The position numbers and the translations under genes are program-made. Positions 37,146 to 46,932 of a DNA stretch of 64,000 nt are shown here, piece after piece. Position 1 is the first letter of the stretch, and every line of letters starts with the position of its first letter. The DNA is from Marinobacterium weihaiense (GTDB taxonomy: Bacteria > Pseudomonadota > Gammaproteobacteria > Pseudomonadales > Balneatricaceae): contig NZ_JAHQZT010000002.1 of the NCBI RefSeq assembly GCF_019061305.1, positions 1-64,000 of the forward strand. The letters run 5' to 3'. The notes under the pieces were generated by a model that ran no database searches, had not been told where the DNA came from, and was given only the letters and a program-made list of their open reading frames with translations.

Positions 37146-37799
37146 ATGAACATTACTGAAACCATGCAAACCCGTTACTCCACCAAAGTGTTTGACGCAC
37201 AGCGTACTATACCTCAAGACAAGATCGACCAACTGATAAGCGCCCTGCGACTGAGCCCCTCCAGCGTCAACTCCCAGCCTTGGCACTTCATTGTGGCCGC
37301 CACCGCTGCCGGCAAGCGGCGCCTGACCAGGGGAACTCAAGGCGTGTTTCAGGCCAATGAACGCAAGATCCTGGATGCTTCACATGTTGTGCTCTTCTGC
37401 GCCCGCACCAGCGTTGAGGATGACTACCTGCAGCACCTGCTAGAAACCGAAGACGCTGATGGCCGTTTCGAGCAGGATGAGCAGAAGACCATGACGCACC
37501 AGATACGCTCCATGTTTGTCGGCCTGCACCGCGATACCTTTGACGATGTGCAGCACTGGTCCGAAAAACAAGTGTACCTCAACATGGGCGGTCTGCTACT
37601 CGGCGCCGCCAGCCTAGGCATCGACGCCGTACCGATCGAAGGTATCGATACGGCTGCGTTGAACGACGAGTTCAATCTGACTCAAAATGGCTTCACCGCC
37701 GTTGCCGCCGTGGCACTGGGCTACCGCCACCAAGACGACTTCAACGCCAGCCTGCCCAAGTCCCGCCTGCCCGAGGCTGAGCTGTTTACGATGATTTAA
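37146..37799 (+). CDS. NfsB-like nitroreductase
   Basis: This FMN-dependent NAD(P)H oxidoreductase has 217 residues and should reduce nitroaromatics and quinones. MQTRYSTKVFDAQRTIP with the FMN-phosphate arginine, LRLSPSSVNSQPWHFIV, and the C-terminal IDAVPIEGID plus ALGYRHQDDFNASLPKSR are typical of NfsB/dihydropteridine reductases. GGAG lies upstream of the ATG. It stands alone. Confidence 0.93.
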   Translation: MNITETMQTRYSTKVFDAQRTIPQDKIDQLISALRLSPSSVNSQPWHFIVAATAAGKRRLTRGTQGVFQANERKILDASHVVLFCARTSVEDDYLQHLLETEDADGRFEQDEQKTMTHQIRSMFVGLHRDTFDDVQHWSEKQVYLNMGGLLLGAASLGIDAVPIEGIDTAALNDEFNLTQNGFTAVAAVALGYRHQDDFNASLPKSRLPEAELFTMI

Positions 37800-37811
37800 C
37801 ACACCAACACA

Positions 37812-37830
37812 GGGCGGCTCAACGCCGCCC
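37812..37830 (+). terminator. Hairpin after the nitroreductase gene
   Basis: GGGCGGC at 37812-37818 pairs with GCCGCCC at 37824-37830 across five bases. It lies 12 bases past the stop; no clear U tract follows. Confidence 0.55.
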
Positions 37831-37980
37831 CCATCAAGTTGGCAAGGCACCGCTCAGTTAAGACGGGGCACCTCGCCCTTCTCTCCCCCGCAACCCGGCA
37901 ACACATGGCCTGATGCCCGGCAATGATATCGATTCACAGCCTGGTCTTGATGGACCCGCCCAATCCAAACCGGCTCGCGT

Positions 37981-38166
37981 TCAACGCTTTTTCTTCGCAC
38001 GCTTCTTGTTGAAATAATCCTTCACCGGCGTGGCCTTGGCGGCCGGCAAGGCAGCCGAAAATCGCGCACGGATGGCATCCGCACGACTTTCTTTACGCTC
38101 GTGCTGTTTGCGCTCACGGTGCCGCTGACCCTCCGCGCCAAAATACACCACCTTATCGTTAGACAT
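37981..38166 (-). CDS. Small basic hypothetical protein
   Basis: This 61-residue protein begins MSNDKVVYFGAEGQRHRER and ends DYFNKKRAKKKR. About a third of the residues are Lys or Arg, with a hydrophobic YFG near the start and a helical charged middle. GAGGTAAGTGT before the ATG at 38166 is a good ribosome site, and the frame is compact, so it is likely real. The composition suggests nucleic acid or ribosome binding, but no family was recognised. Confidence 0.6.
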   Translation of the reverse strand: MSNDKVVYFGAEGQRHRERKQHERKESRADAIRARFSAALPAAKATPVKDYFNKKRAKKKR

Positions 38167-38220
38167 ACACTTACCTCGCACACTTTGTCAGATCATCATG
38201 GAGAGCGCGCATCAGCGTGT

Positions 38221-38262
38221 CGACACGGCCACACCACCAAACGACACGGCCACACCACCAAA
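38221..38262. repeat. 21-bp tandem duplication
   Basis: The 21 bases at 38221-38241, beginning CGACACGGCC and ending ACCACCAAA, are repeated exactly at 38242-38262. The repeat lies upstream of the small basic protein gene, in its probable leader or promoter. It looks like a recent slippage event. Confidence 0.9.
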
Positions 38263-38363
38263 CGGGTTGAAGCTCGATACTCTATTCCGTTGTTCTGCTG
38301 ATCGGGCCACCGTCAATGACCAACCTACGAGCTTATCCATCGGGCATACCTGCAGCTCCAGAC

Positions 38364-38401
38364 AAAAACACCCGCGCAGGCAAGCCCGGGCGGGTGTTTT
38401 T
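38364..38401. terminator. Bidirectional terminator after ppsA
   Basis: AAAAACACCCGC at 38364-38375 pairs with GCGGGTGTTTTT at 38390-38401. Runs of T follow the stem on either strand. It lies 40 bases past the ppsA stop; a second small dyad (TCAGTCAG/TGACTGA) is between them. Confidence 0.9.
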
Positions 38402-38441
38402 CAGTCAGCCATCAAACACTGACTGACGACCTTTTAAAGCC

Positions 38442-40841
38442 TCAGGCTTTTTCGTTCGCCAGGAAGAACCAGGTATCGAGCACGGAATCCGGGTTCAGAG
38501 AAACGCTGCTGATCCCCTGCTCCATCAGCCAACGTGCCAGATCCGGGTGGTCGGACGGACCCTGACCGCAGATGCCGACGTACTTACCCTGCTTGCGGCA
38601 AGCTTCGATCGCCATGGCCAGCAAGCGTTTGACCGCTTCGTTACGCTCGTCGAACAGATGCGCGATAATGCCGGAATCACGGTCCAGGCCGAGGGTCAGC
38701 TGGGTCAGGTCGTTGGAGCCGATGGAAAATCCATCGAAGTATTCCAGGAACTGATCCGCCAGCAGCGCGTTGGACGGAATCTCGCACATCATGATCAGGC
38801 GCAGGCCGTTTTCACCACGCTTGAGCCCGTTGTTTTCCAACAGCTCAACCACCTGCTTGGCTTCGCCCGGCGTGCGCACGAACGGCAGCATGATTTCCAC
38901 GTTGGTCAGCTTCATTTCGTCGCGCACGCGCTTGAGGGCACGGCACTCCAACTCGAAACAATCGCGGAAGTTGTCGGAGATGTAACGTGCCGCGCCACGG
39001 AAGCCCAGCATCGGGTTCTCTTCGCTCGGTTCATAACGATCGCCACCGATCAGGTGGCCGTACTCGTTCGACTTGAAGTCGGACATGCGCACAATCACTT
39101 TCTTCGGATAAAACGCCGCCGCCAGAGTAGAGATGCCTTCGACCAATTTGTCGACGTAGAAGTCGACCGGTGAAGCATAGCCACCGATACGACGCTCGAT
39201 GATCTGCTTGACGTCACGCGGCTGGTCATCAAAGTTCAGCAGCGCTTTCGGGTGCACACCGATCATGCGGTTGATGATGAACTCCAGACGTGCCAGGCCG
39301 ACACCGGCGTTGGGCAGCGACTGGAAATCGAAGGCGCGGTCCGGGTTGCCCACGTTCATCATGATGTCGAACGGCAGGCTCGGCATGGACTCGACGCTGT
39401 TGCTCTGGTGTTCGAATGCCAGCTTGCCTTCATAGGCACGGCCGGTGTCACCTTCGGCGCAGGATACGGTCACTTCCTGGCCGTCGGTCAGTTTTTCGGT
39501 GGCATCGCCACAGCCGACGATCGCCGGGATACCCAGTTCACGGGCGATGATGGCCGCATGACAGGTACGGCCGCCACGGTTGGTGACGATGGCGGATGCC
39601 CGCTTCATCACCGGTTCCCAGTCCGGATCGGTCATGTCGGTAACCAGGACATCGCCCGGCTGAACTTCATGCATCTGCTCCAGACCACTGACCACGCGCA
39701 CAGGGCCGGAACCAATCCGGTGACCGATAGAGCGGCCTTCGACCAGTACCTTGCCCTTTTCCTTCAGCAAGTAACGCTCGATAACGGTGCCTTTGTTCTG
39801 GCTCTTGACAGTTTCCGGACGCGCCTGCACCACGTACAGTTTGCCATCGTCACCGTCCTTGGCCCATTCGATGTCCATCGGGCGGCCATAGTGCTTTTCG
39901 ATGATGACCGCAATGCGCGCCAGCTCTTCCACATCGGCATCATTGATGGAGAAGGTGTTGCGCTCGACCTTGGGCACATCCACGGTTTCCACGGCCTTAC
40001 CGGCGCTGCCATCGTCGGTATACACCATTTTGATCGCTTTAGAACCCAGGGTGCGGCGCAGAATGGCCGGTGCGCCCTGTGCCAGAGTCGGCTTGTAAAC
40101 GTAGAATTCGTCCGGGTTGACGGCACCCTGAACCACGGTTTCACCCAGACCATAGGCCGAGGTGATAAATACCACATGGTTGAAGCCAGATTCTGTATCC
40201 ATGGTAAACATGACACCGGACGAACCGGTTTCAGAACGTACCATGCGCTGAATGCCGGCCGACAGTGCCACTTCCGCATGGGTGAAACCCTTATGGACAC
40301 GGTAAGAAATGGCACGGTCGTTGTAGAGAGAGGCAAACACTTCCTTGATCGCCTGCTTGACGTTGTTCAGGCCTCGAATATTGAGGAAGGTTTCCTGCTG
40401 ACCGGCAAAAGAAGCATCCGGCAGATCTTCGGCGGTGGCGGAGGAGCGCACGGCCACGGCGATCTCGTCACCGTTAGTCATTTCGGCCCAGGCTGCGTCG
40501 ATGGCCTTGTCCAGCTCCGGCTGGAAATCCGCGTCCATTATCCACTGACGGATCTGACTGCCGGTTTCGATAAGGGCACGGGTGTCATCCGCATCCAGTT
40601 CATTCAGCGCCTTATTGATGCGATCGGCAAGGCCGCTCTGCGCCAAAAAGTCACGGTAGGCCTGCGCGGTGGTGGCAAAACCGCCGGGCACACGCACACC
40701 TGCATCACTGAGCTGGTGGATCATCTCGCCGAGAGATGCATTCTTGCCACCTACTTTGTCGACATCTCCCATGCCCGCCTGTTCGAGGCGCAGTACGTAA
40801 TCCTGCAAAGCCAATTCTCCTGAGTCTGAGCCGTTTGACAT
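38442..40841 (-). CDS. ppsA: Phosphoenolpyruvate synthase
   Basis: PpsA converts pyruvate and ATP to PEP, AMP and phosphate and is the gateway from pyruvate to gluconeogenesis. The 799-residue enzyme has the N-terminal ATP-grasp part ([35 protein letters not shown]). The phosphohistidine domain reads [20 protein letters not shown], with the swivelling His and the upstream Thr that PpsR phosphorylates. The C-terminal TIM barrel carries [18 protein letters not shown] and [12 protein letters not shown]. The start is taken as ATG 40841; no good ribosome site is visible. It is divergent from ppsR. Confidence 0.97.
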   Translation of the reverse strand: MSNGSDSGELALQDYVLRLEQAGMGDVDKVGGKNASLGEMIHQLSDAGVRVPGGFATTAQAYRDFLAQSGLADRINKALNELDADDTRALIETGSQIRQWIMDADFQPELDKAIDAAWAEMTNGDEIAVAVRSSATAEDLPDASFAGQQETFLNIRGLNNVKQAIKEVFASLYNDRAISYRVHKGFTHAEVALSAGIQRMVRSETGSSGVMFTMDTESGFNHVVFITSAYGLGETVVQGAVNPDEFYVYKPTLAQGAPAILRRTLGSKAIKMVYTDDGSAGKAVETVDVPKVERNTFSINDADVEELARIAVIIEKHYGRPMDIEWAKDGDDGKLYVVQARPETVKSQNKGTVIERYLLKEKGKVLVEGRSIGHRIGSGPVRVVSGLEQMHEVQPGDVLVTDMTDPDWEPVMKRASAIVTNRGGRTCHAAIIARELGIPAIVGCGDATEKLTDGQEVTVSCAEGDTGRAYEGKLAFEHQSNSVESMPSLPFDIMMNVGNPDRAFDFQSLPNAGVGLARLEFIINRMIGVHPKALLNFDDQPRDVKQIIERRIGGYASPVDFYVDKLVEGISTLAAAFYPKKVIVRMSDFKSNEYGHLIGGDRYEPSEENPMLGFRGAARYISDNFRDCFELECRALKRVRDEMKLTNVEIMLPFVRTPGEAKQVVELLENNGLKRGENGLRLIMMCEIPSNALLADQFLEYFDGFSIGSNDLTQLTLGLDRDSGIIAHLFDERNEAVKRLLAMAIEACRKQGKYVGICGQGPSDHPDLARWLMEQGISSVSLNPDSVLDTWFFLANEKA

Positions 40842-40989
40842 AAGGATCATTATTATTGTTTTCACCGAAAACGTGATAATACTGCAGAATATTGAAAAAA
40901 TCTTGGCCTGAACAAAATGTAATTTAACTACAAGAACTTGGGCGTTATTTTCTGCTAAAGTAGCGTCCTGTCCCTAAGGGAACACCCGC

Positions 40990-41005
40990 AATATTGTCGA
41001 CAATC
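40990..41005. promoter_or_regulatory. Palindromic operator upstream of ppsR, identical to the one at the prp regulator
   Basis: AATATTGTCGACAATC occupies 40990-41005, with the perfect palindrome ATTGTCGACAAT at 40993-41004. The same 16 bases occur on the other strand at 63434-63419 in front of the GntR-type prp regulator. The TGT-CG-ACA form fits operators of GntR/FCD repressors. It ends 11 bases before the ppsR start codon, a position suited to blocking ppsR, and lies about 150 bases upstream of ppsA. Confidence 0.75.
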
Positions 41006-41016
41006 AGGACCGCTAC

Positions 41017-41835
41017 ATGAAACGCACGGCTTTCTTCATTTCGGATGGCACCGGCATTACCGCCGAAACGCTCGGCAACAGTTTGCTCTCGCAGTTTGAA
41101 GCAATACGGTTTGAAAAGATCACCCTGCCCTATGTCGACACCATCGAAAAGGCCGAGGCCGTCGTCGCTCGTATCAACCAGCAAGCGGAAGAAGATGGCA
41201 AGCAGCCCATCGTGCTCGACACCATCGTCAATGACGAAATTCGCAACCTGCTGGCGAGTTGCAACGGCTTCAAGATCGACGTTTTTTCCACCTTTCTCAA
41301 GCCACTGGAATCGGAACTGGAAACCCACTCCTCCTACTCGGTCGGCAAGTCACATGCCATCAATGAGATGGAGCGCTACAAAGACCGCATCGACTCAGTC
41401 AACTTTGCGCTGGACAACGATGACGGCGCCCGTACGCGCCAGTATGACAAGGCCGATATCATTCTGGTAGGCGTATCGCGTTGCGGCAAGACACCGACCT
41501 GTTTATACATGGCCCTGCAGTTCGGCATCCGCGCGGCCAATTACCCGCTCACCGAAGAGGACATGGAAGCCAACCGTCTGCCCGACGTCCTGCAGGAACA
41601 TCGTCACAAGCTGTACGGTCTGACCATTGATCCTTTCCAACTGGCGGCCATACGCCACGAACGCCGCGCTAACAGCCGTTATGCATCCCTTGACCAGTGC
41701 GATTTTGAAGTACGTACAGTGGAGCGCCTGTTCACCAAGGAAAATATCAAGTGTATAAACACCACCAATTTTTCCATTGAAGAAATCGCCACCCGTATCA
41801 TTAATGAGTCCGGCCTCACCCGCCGCATCAGCTGA
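41017..41835 (+). CDS. ppsR: PEP synthase regulatory kinase/phosphorylase
   Basis: PpsR inactivates PEP synthase by ADP-dependent phosphorylation of its catalytic threonine and reverses this with phosphate. The 272-residue protein (DUF299 family) starts [20 protein letters not shown] and has the P-loop-like [19 protein letters not shown] at about residue 150. AGGA lies at a normal distance from the ATG. Pairing with ppsA across a shared regulatory region is usual. The stop touches the stop of the convergent next gene. Confidence 0.96.
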   Translation: MKRTAFFISDGTGITAETLGNSLLSQFEAIRFEKITLPYVDTIEKAEAVVARINQQAEEDGKQPIVLDTIVNDEIRNLLASCNGFKIDVFSTFLKPLESELETHSSYSVGKSHAINEMERYKDRIDSVNFALDNDDGARTRQYDKADIILVGVSRCGKTPTCLYMALQFGIRAANYPLTEEDMEANRLPDVLQEHRHKLYGLTIDPFQLAAIRHERRANSRYASLDQCDFEVRTVERLFTKENIKCINTTNFSIEEIATRIINESGLTRRIS

Positions 41836-42207
41836 TCAGCCCGGCGGTGCAGTAAAGATTGACAAATCGAGCGCCGCCGGAGTGCCCAGCCAATAAGCGT
41901 GGTCAGTATGATCCCTGTACTCATCACCGGTCACGCCATGCACTAACACATCCAGCGGGCCGCGTTGTGCCTCCAGCCAGGGGATGAAACAGTCAAAATC
42001 TGCGGCGGTGAACATGACCTGTACACTCCAGCGGGTATGTGGACCAACCGGCTTCTGATGAATGCGCCCCACCTTGAGGCCAAACTCCCGGCTGATGCGC
42101 TCACACAATACCTGTACATGCGCCAGCGTATCGGCATCGAAGTACAGATGGGCGTGGTAATCGGCGTGGCGGTTGACCGGGTAAGCACCGGTTGTTTCTG
42201 TGCTCAT
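41836..42207 (-). CDS. DOPA 4,5-dioxygenase-like protein
   Basis: This small protein of 123 residues belongs to the DOPA-dioxygenase family. It has the histidine-rich YHAHLYFDADT at its N-terminus and PVGPHTRWSVQVMF and VLVHGVTGDEYRDHTDHAYW further on, giving the conserved histidines of the ferredoxin-like fold. In fungi relatives cleave L-DOPA; bacterial members have no settled role. Two adjacent ATG codons exist (42210 and 42207); the second is better spaced from GAGAG. It ends exactly where ppsR ends, in the opposite direction. Confidence 0.85.
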   Translation of the reverse strand: MSTETTGAYPVNRHADYHAHLYFDADTLAHVQVLCERISREFGLKVGRIHQKPVGPHTRWSVQVMFTAADFDCFIPWLEAQRGPLDVLVHGVTGDEYRDHTDHAYWLGTPAALDLSIFTAPPG

Positions 42208-42348
42208 CATGGCTCTCTCATATTCAGGCAAAACGGCAGTGTACGGCGCACGGTTCCACGACACAAACTGGCACCTGACGCTTGCCCTGCAGCCGCTTTC
42301 TCCTACAATGGCGCCATTGTTAATGACTTGATTGTAGGGAGCCTTGCC

Positions 42349-42915
42349 ATGCCCAAAGCGGCTGATGTCAAACGCGGTAATCTGGTTGAAATCAACGGAC
42401 AGTACATGCTGGTACAGCAGATTGATATCAGTAGCCCGACCGCACGCGGTGCCAAAACACTGTACCGCATGCGTTTCAACAAGCTGCCCGCCGGCGGCAA
42501 GTTCGAGCAGACCTTTACCGGCGATGAAATGATCAAGGATGCCGCCCTGGAGCGCCGCAAGGTGTCTTTTCTGTACCAGGAAGGTGATTTCTACACTTTC
42601 ATGGACAGCGAGGATTACAGTCAGTACATGCTCAACAGCGTAGCCATTGAAGCCCAGCTGCCCTTCCTGATGGACGGCTTGGACGACATTATGGCACTGC
42701 TGGTGGACGGTGAGATTCTTGCCGTTGAGCTGCCGTCCACCGTCATCATGGAAATAGTCGAAACCGTGCCGGGCATGAAAGCAGCCAGCGCAACCGGCCG
42801 CACCAAACCGGCCCGCTTTGCGACCGGCCTGGAACTGCAAGTGCCCGAATACCTGGAGGCCGGTGAAAAGGTGAAAATCAATACTGAAACCGGCAAATTC
42901 CTGTCACGCGCCTGA
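42349..42915 (+). CDS. efpL: Elongation factor P-like protein
   Basis: EfpL (YeiP) is an EF-P paralogue that relieves ribosome stalling at proline-rich and some other motifs. The 188-residue protein has the three-domain EF-P layout. The tip of the first domain reads ISSPTARGAKTLY, with Arg33 where EF-P has its modified lysine, matching E. coli EfpL (SPTARGA). The ATG at 42349 follows GGGAG; a long open frame upstream is rejected because it lacks family similarity. Confidence 0.95.
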   Translation: MPKAADVKRGNLVEINGQYMLVQQIDISSPTARGAKTLYRMRFNKLPAGGKFEQTFTGDEMIKDAALERRKVSFLYQEGDFYTFMDSEDYSQYMLNSVAIEAQLPFLMDGLDDIMALLVDGEILAVELPSTVIMEIVETVPGMKAASATGRTKPARFATGLELQVPEYLEAGEKVKINTETGKFLSRA

Positions 42916-43006
42916 TGACGCACAACACCGGGTTGCGCTACGCCCCCCGGCTGCCGTTCACTTTTGGTGTACCATACTCCGCATTTCCCGACAGACAGGT
43001 TGATTG

Positions 43007-44041
43007 ATGCAAGAACCCATTCGCCTTACCCAGTACAGTCATGGCGCCGGCTGTGGCTGCAAGATTTCACCCGCCGTCCTCGACACCATCCTCGCCGGCA
43101 GCGGCAGCCAGACCCTGGACCCTCACCTGTGGGTGGGCAATGCGTCACGGGATGATGCTGCGGTATACGCTATCGATGACGAGACCGGCATTGTCTCGAC
43201 CACGGACTTTTTCATGCCGATTGTCGATGACCCTTACGACTTCGGCCGTATCGCCGCCACCAATGCCATTAGCGATATCTACGCCATGGGCGGCACTCCG
43301 ATGATGGCCATTGCCATTCTGGGCTGGCCGATCAATCTACTGCCGGCCGAAGTGGCGGGCGAAGTGATTCGTGGCGCTCGCAGCGTTTGCGACCAGGCCG
43401 GCATGCCACTGGCGGGCGGACACTCCATTGATGCGCCCGAGCCGATCTTCGGCTTGGCCGTGACGGGCAAGGTCAGTAAAAAGCAGCTCAAGCGCAATGA
43501 TGGTGCCGAAGCCGGCAACCGACTTTATCTCACCAAGCCGCTGGGCATCGGCATTCTGACCACGGCTGAAAAACAGAGCAAACTGCGTGCCGAGGATGTC
43601 GGCGTGGCACGCGATCTCATGTGCACCCTGAACAGTGCCGGTCAGCGTTTTGCAGAGTTGGATGGCGTGCGCGCCATGACCGATGTCACCGGTTTCGGTT
43701 TACTCGGACACCTGGTTGAAATGGCGGATGGCAGCAGTCTGACCGCACGCCTGGACTTTGCTGCCGTGCCGCGCCTCGACAGTGTGGATCACTACCTGGA
43801 GGCAGGCTGCATTCCCGGAGGCACCGGTCGCAACTTTTCCAGCTACGGCCATCGGGTCGCCCCCCTCACCGAGGCGCAACAGCAGCTGTTGTGTGACCCG
43901 CAAACCAGCGGCGGACTGCTGGTGGCCGTAACGCCTGACGCCGAAGCGGACTTTCTCGCCTGCGCCCGGGCACTGTCGCTGGAACTGTCCCCAATTGGTG
44001 AGCTGATCGCTGCCACTGATCATGCAGTCGAGGTGTACTGA
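43007..44041 (+). CDS. selD: Selenide, water dikinase
   Basis: SelD makes selenophosphate from selenide and ATP. The 344-residue enzyme has the catalytic [10 protein letters not shown] with Cys16 and Lys19, so it is the cysteine form and does not need selenocysteine itself. The ATP/metal region ([20 protein letters not shown]) and [18 protein letters not shown] follow. ATG 43007 after AGGT is chosen over the TTG just before it. The stop overlaps the selU start by one base. The product feeds SelU; no selA or selB is in the window. Confidence 0.97.
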   Translation: MQEPIRLTQYSHGAGCGCKISPAVLDTILAGSGSQTLDPHLWVGNASRDDAAVYAIDDETGIVSTTDFFMPIVDDPYDFGRIAATNAISDIYAMGGTPMMAIAILGWPINLLPAEVAGEVIRGARSVCDQAGMPLAGGHSIDAPEPIFGLAVTGKVSKKQLKRNDGAEAGNRLYLTKPLGIGILTTAEKQSKLRAEDVGVARDLMCTLNSAGQRFAELDGVRAMTDVTGFGLLGHLVEMADGSSLTARLDFAAVPRLDSVDHYLEAGCIPGGTGRNFSSYGHRVAPLTEAQQQLLCDPQTSGGLLVAVTPDAEADFLACARALSLELSPIGELIAATDHAVEVY

Positions 44042-45153
44042 TGGCGGAGAAAAGCGCCGATTATCGCCGCATTTTTCTCAGCGGTGCCGCGTTAATGGAT
44101 ACCCGCGCTCCGGTCGAATTCGCCAAGGGCGCCTTCCCCACCAGTCACAGCCTGCCGTTGATGACCGATGATGAGCGCCACAAGGTGGGCACCTGCTACA
44201 AACAGCATGGCCAGGACGCCGCCATCCGACTCGGGCATCGATTGGTCAGCGGTGATATCAAGGCCGAGCGCATGGCCGCCTGGGCAGACTTTGCCCGACG
44301 CCACCCCGACGGCTATTTGTACTGCTTTCGCGGTGGCCTGCGTTCTCACACGGTCCAACAATGGCTGCATGAAGCCGGTATTGATTACCCACTGATTACC
44401 GGTGGTTACAAGGCGTTGCGCGGTTTCTTGATCGATACCCTGGATGATGCGGCAGAGAGCTGTCGCTTCACTCAATTGGGTGGCCTGACCGGTTGCGGCA
44501 AGACCGAACTGCTGCACCGGCTCGAGACGGCACTGGACCTTGAAGGCCATGCCAACCATCGCGGCTCCAGCTTTGGGCGCCATGCCCTGCCACAGCCGAC
44601 ACAGATCAATTTCGAAAACGGCTTGGCCATCGATCTGCTGCGCAAGCGTGATGCTGGCGTCGATCATTTCGTGATCGAAGACGAAAATCGTGCCATCGGC
44701 AGCTGTCATGTACCACTGCGTCTGCACCAGCGCTTTGTTGACTCGCCGCTGGTGTGGCTGGAAGAACCGCTGGACATGCGCATCGAGCGCATCCTGCAGG
44801 ACTATGTCATTGACCTGTCCGCCGAGTTTATTCAGCTTTACGGCTCGGCAGAGGGCTTTAACGCCTTTGCGGCTCGCTTGCGTCGAAGCTTGCAGAATAT
44901 CGTCAAGCGACTCGGGCACGAGCGCTATCAACGTCTGGCCGCCATCATGGACGAGGCTCTGGCGCAACAACAGCAGTCGGGCGAGGCCGGTCGGCATCGG
45001 GACTGGATCGCCGCCCTGTTGAATGAGTACTACGATCCCATGTATCACTTCCAAAGCGAGCGCCAGCAGGCCCGCGTTGTCTTCCGCGGCAACCGTGATG
45101 AGGTCCTGGGCTACTTACACTCGATTGCATCCCCCATCGGGCGTGAGACCTGA
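44041..45153 (+). CDS. selU: tRNA 2-selenouridine synthase
   Basis: SelU (MnmH, YbbB) replaces sulfur by selenium at the wobble 2-thiouridine of Lys, Glu and Gln tRNAs, using selenophosphate. The 370-residue protein has an N-terminal rhodanese domain with the catalytic cysteine in YCFRGGLRS and a C-terminal P-loop domain ([15 protein letters not shown]). Coupled to selD through a one-base overlap (TGATG), so selenium use here is at least for tRNA modification. Confidence 0.96.
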   Translation: MAEKSADYRRIFLSGAALMDTRAPVEFAKGAFPTSHSLPLMTDDERHKVGTCYKQHGQDAAIRLGHRLVSGDIKAERMAAWADFARRHPDGYLYCFRGGLRSHTVQQWLHEAGIDYPLITGGYKALRGFLIDTLDDAAESCRFTQLGGLTGCGKTELLHRLETALDLEGHANHRGSSFGRHALPQPTQINFENGLAIDLLRKRDAGVDHFVIEDENRAIGSCHVPLRLHQRFVDSPLVWLEEPLDMRIERILQDYVIDLSAEFIQLYGSAEGFNAFAARLRRSLQNIVKRLGHERYQRLAAIMDEALAQQQQSGEAGRHRDWIAALLNEYYDPMYHFQSERQQARVVFRGNRDEVLGYLHSIASPIGRET

Positions 45154-45156
45154 ACG

Positions 45157-45190
45157 AAAAAGCCCCGGTGCCAAGGCAACCGGGGCTTTT
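45157..45190. terminator. Bidirectional terminator between selU and the flavin monooxygenase
   Basis: AAAAAGCCCCGGT at 45157-45169 pairs with ACCGGGGCTTTT at 45179-45190. T runs follow on both strands, serving the two convergent genes. Confidence 0.93.
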
Positions 45191-45224
45191 GCTTCAGCGT
45201 TCAGCAAGCACTCACTGCAGCCTA

Positions 45225-46619
45225 TCAGGCTGTTTCCGCTTCGTGCTCCAGCTTCTCCTGTCGCTCGATGAAACTCAGCGACATAAAACCTTCCAAAGAA
45301 TCATCCTTGATGTCCAGCCATGAACTCGGCAGCTCGGTCGCCAGAGTGCCGGTCACGGTTGAACGATAAGTCTTCTCGCGGAAGGTCATGATGCCTTCCT
45401 TCTTGTCCAGCTGCCACTGCTTGAGCAAGTCGGCCTGCTTTTCAACAGCAAAATCCGGATAGTCGGTCTGGTCGATCAACTCACGGATATAACCGGCCTG
45501 GAAGTCAATGGAGTCACTGCAGCTGCTGCAGCCGTCGTAGCGCTTCAGCCATTGATCCATGTCCGCACGACGCTGTTCAGCTTCAGGCAACTGGATGCGG
45601 CCCAGCATAACATCACGTGCAAACCATGCCTGAGCATCAAACATGTTGAAGGTGAAGTACTGGTCCTGCATGCCCAGATAAATCAGCTTGGTGTTATTCT
45701 GGAAGAACACACCTTTGTACAGGTTATCCGGATACAGGCAGTTGTGTGTCTGCAGACGAAGTGAATCCGGCAAGAACGGGAAGTGGAACAGATAACCTGT
45801 GCACATTATGATAGAGTCAAAACGCTTGGTTGTGCCATCAGTAAAGTGGGCCACATCACCATCAAGATGCGTTACCAACGGACGCTCTTCCATGCCTTCC
45901 GGCCACTCGAAGCCCAGCGCATTACTGCGGTAGCTGATCGTGACCGACTTGGCACCGTACTTGTAGCACTGGGAACCAATGTCTTCCGCCGAGTAGCTGG
46001 CACCGACCAGCAGGATATCCTGGCCCTTGAATTCCAACGCATCACGGAAATCGTGCGCATGCAGAACGCGGCCCGGGAATCGCTCAACGCCTTCAAAATA
46101 CGGCATGTTCGGCGTGGAAAAGTGGCCTGTCGCGACGACGACGTAGTCGAACTCGTCGACTTCCTGCTCACCGGTCTTGTGGTTCATGACCGTCACGGTG
46201 AACTTCTCGGTTGCTTCGTCATAGGCAACCCAACGAACCGGACATTCGAAACGAATATATTTAAGGATGGCCTGTTTGTCGATTCGTCCCATGATGTAAT
46301 CCTTGAGCACGGCACGGGGCGGGTACGATGGAATCGCACGGCCGAAGTGCTCGTCAAAGGAATAATCGGCAAACTCGAGACATTCTTTCGGTCCGTTGGA
46401 CCAGAGATAACGATACATGCTGCCGTGGACAGGCTCACCGTTCTTGTCCAGGCCTGTGCGCCATGTGTAGTTCCACATGCCACCGATATCATTCTGCTTT
46501 TCGTAACATACGATTTCCGGCAGGTTTTCAACACCTGCACGACGGGCTGCTTCAAATGCACGCAGCTGCGCCAAACCACTGGGACCCGCACCTAAAATTG
46601 CAATCTTTTGATTACTCAA
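45225..46619 (-). CDS. tmm: Flavin-containing monooxygenase, probable trimethylamine monooxygenase
   Basis: This 464-residue FMO has the FAD motif AILGAGPSG, the FMO fingerprint in FPGRVLHAHDF, ATGHFSTP, and the NADPH motif VGASYSAEDIG. The region MYRYLWSNGPKECLEFADYS is characteristic of bacterial trimethylamine monooxygenases of marine bacteria, which oxidise trimethylamine to its N-oxide. The start is a TTG at 46619, six bases after GGGAG, giving SNQKIAILGAG right after the initiator. Earlier in-frame ATG codons add an unlikely leader. No tdm or other methylamine gene is adjacent. Confidence 0.85.
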   Translation of the reverse strand: MSNQKIAILGAGPSGLAQLRAFEAARRAGVENLPEIVCYEKQNDIGGMWNYTWRTGLDKNGEPVHGSMYRYLWSNGPKECLEFADYSFDEHFGRAIPSYPPRAVLKDYIMGRIDKQAILKYIRFECPVRWVAYDEATEKFTVTVMNHKTGEQEVDEFDYVVVATGHFSTPNMPYFEGVERFPGRVLHAHDFRDALEFKGQDILLVGASYSAEDIGSQCYKYGAKSVTISYRSNALGFEWPEGMEERPLVTHLDGDVAHFTDGTTKRFDSIIMCTGYLFHFPFLPDSLRLQTHNCLYPDNLYKGVFFQNNTKLIYLGMQDQYFTFNMFDAQAWFARDVMLGRIQLPEAEQRRADMDQWLKRYDGCSSCSDSIDFQAGYIRELIDQTDYPDFAVEKQADLLKQWQLDKKEGIMTFREKTYRSTVTGTLATELPSSWLDIKDDSLEGFMSLSFIERQEKLEHEAETA

Positions 46620-46889
46620 AACACACTCCCTTACAGTAATAGTCCTTTTTATGTTAAGGATTTGGTAATCAACTTTCAACAAAAGACCCTATTTCCTCGA
46701 AATAAGCCGCTATCCCTCACACTGACCAGGACTCGAACCACTTGGACAAAACCTTATTAAACAGAATACTAAAGGGTTAGTATGGATAGGTTTTGCAGGA
46801 CAAGGGGATTCAACTTTTTATCTGAATTCGTCAACCCGCAACCGAAGACGATCCTTATCATACGAATGGACACCTTGAAGCGGGTATTT
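46620..46889. other. Gene-free region between tmm and the paaX operator
   Basis: This stretch holds the upstream region of the leftward tmm gene and of paaX. It is AT-richer than average. Around 46729-46742 the bases AGGACTCGAACC look like a tRNA T-arm read leftward, but no stem forms. No gene was found. Confidence 0.45.
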
Positions 46890-46932
46890 ATGACACACTT
46901 TTGCCGTCTGATTTTGGTATAGTGTGTGTCAT
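46890..46932. promoter_or_regulatory. Split inverted repeat at the paaX promoter
   Basis: ATGACACAC at 46890-46898 and GTGTGTCAT at 46924-46932 are exact inverted repeats 25 bases apart. A possible -10 (TATAGT, 46918-46923) abuts the right arm. PaaX is known to bind split palindromes with a spacer of similar length upstream of paa genes, although the known arm (TGATTC) differs, so autoregulation by PaaX is a guess. Confidence 0.55.

Noticed and set aside
38221-38262. Possible start of a CRISPR-like repeat array
   Set aside because: Only two directly adjoining 21-base copies with no spacer; this is a tandem duplication.
39252-40823. Long open frame of 523 codons on the plus strand
   Set aside because: It is the antisense of ppsA, which has full family motifs; the plus-strand translation is rich in His, Gln and Arg and has no recognisable domain.
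46727-46745. tRNA-like sequence (reading leftward GGTTCGAGTCC) upstream of tmm
   Set aside because: It matches the T-loop consensus, but the bases around it do not form a T-stem, and no acceptor or anticodon arm is present.
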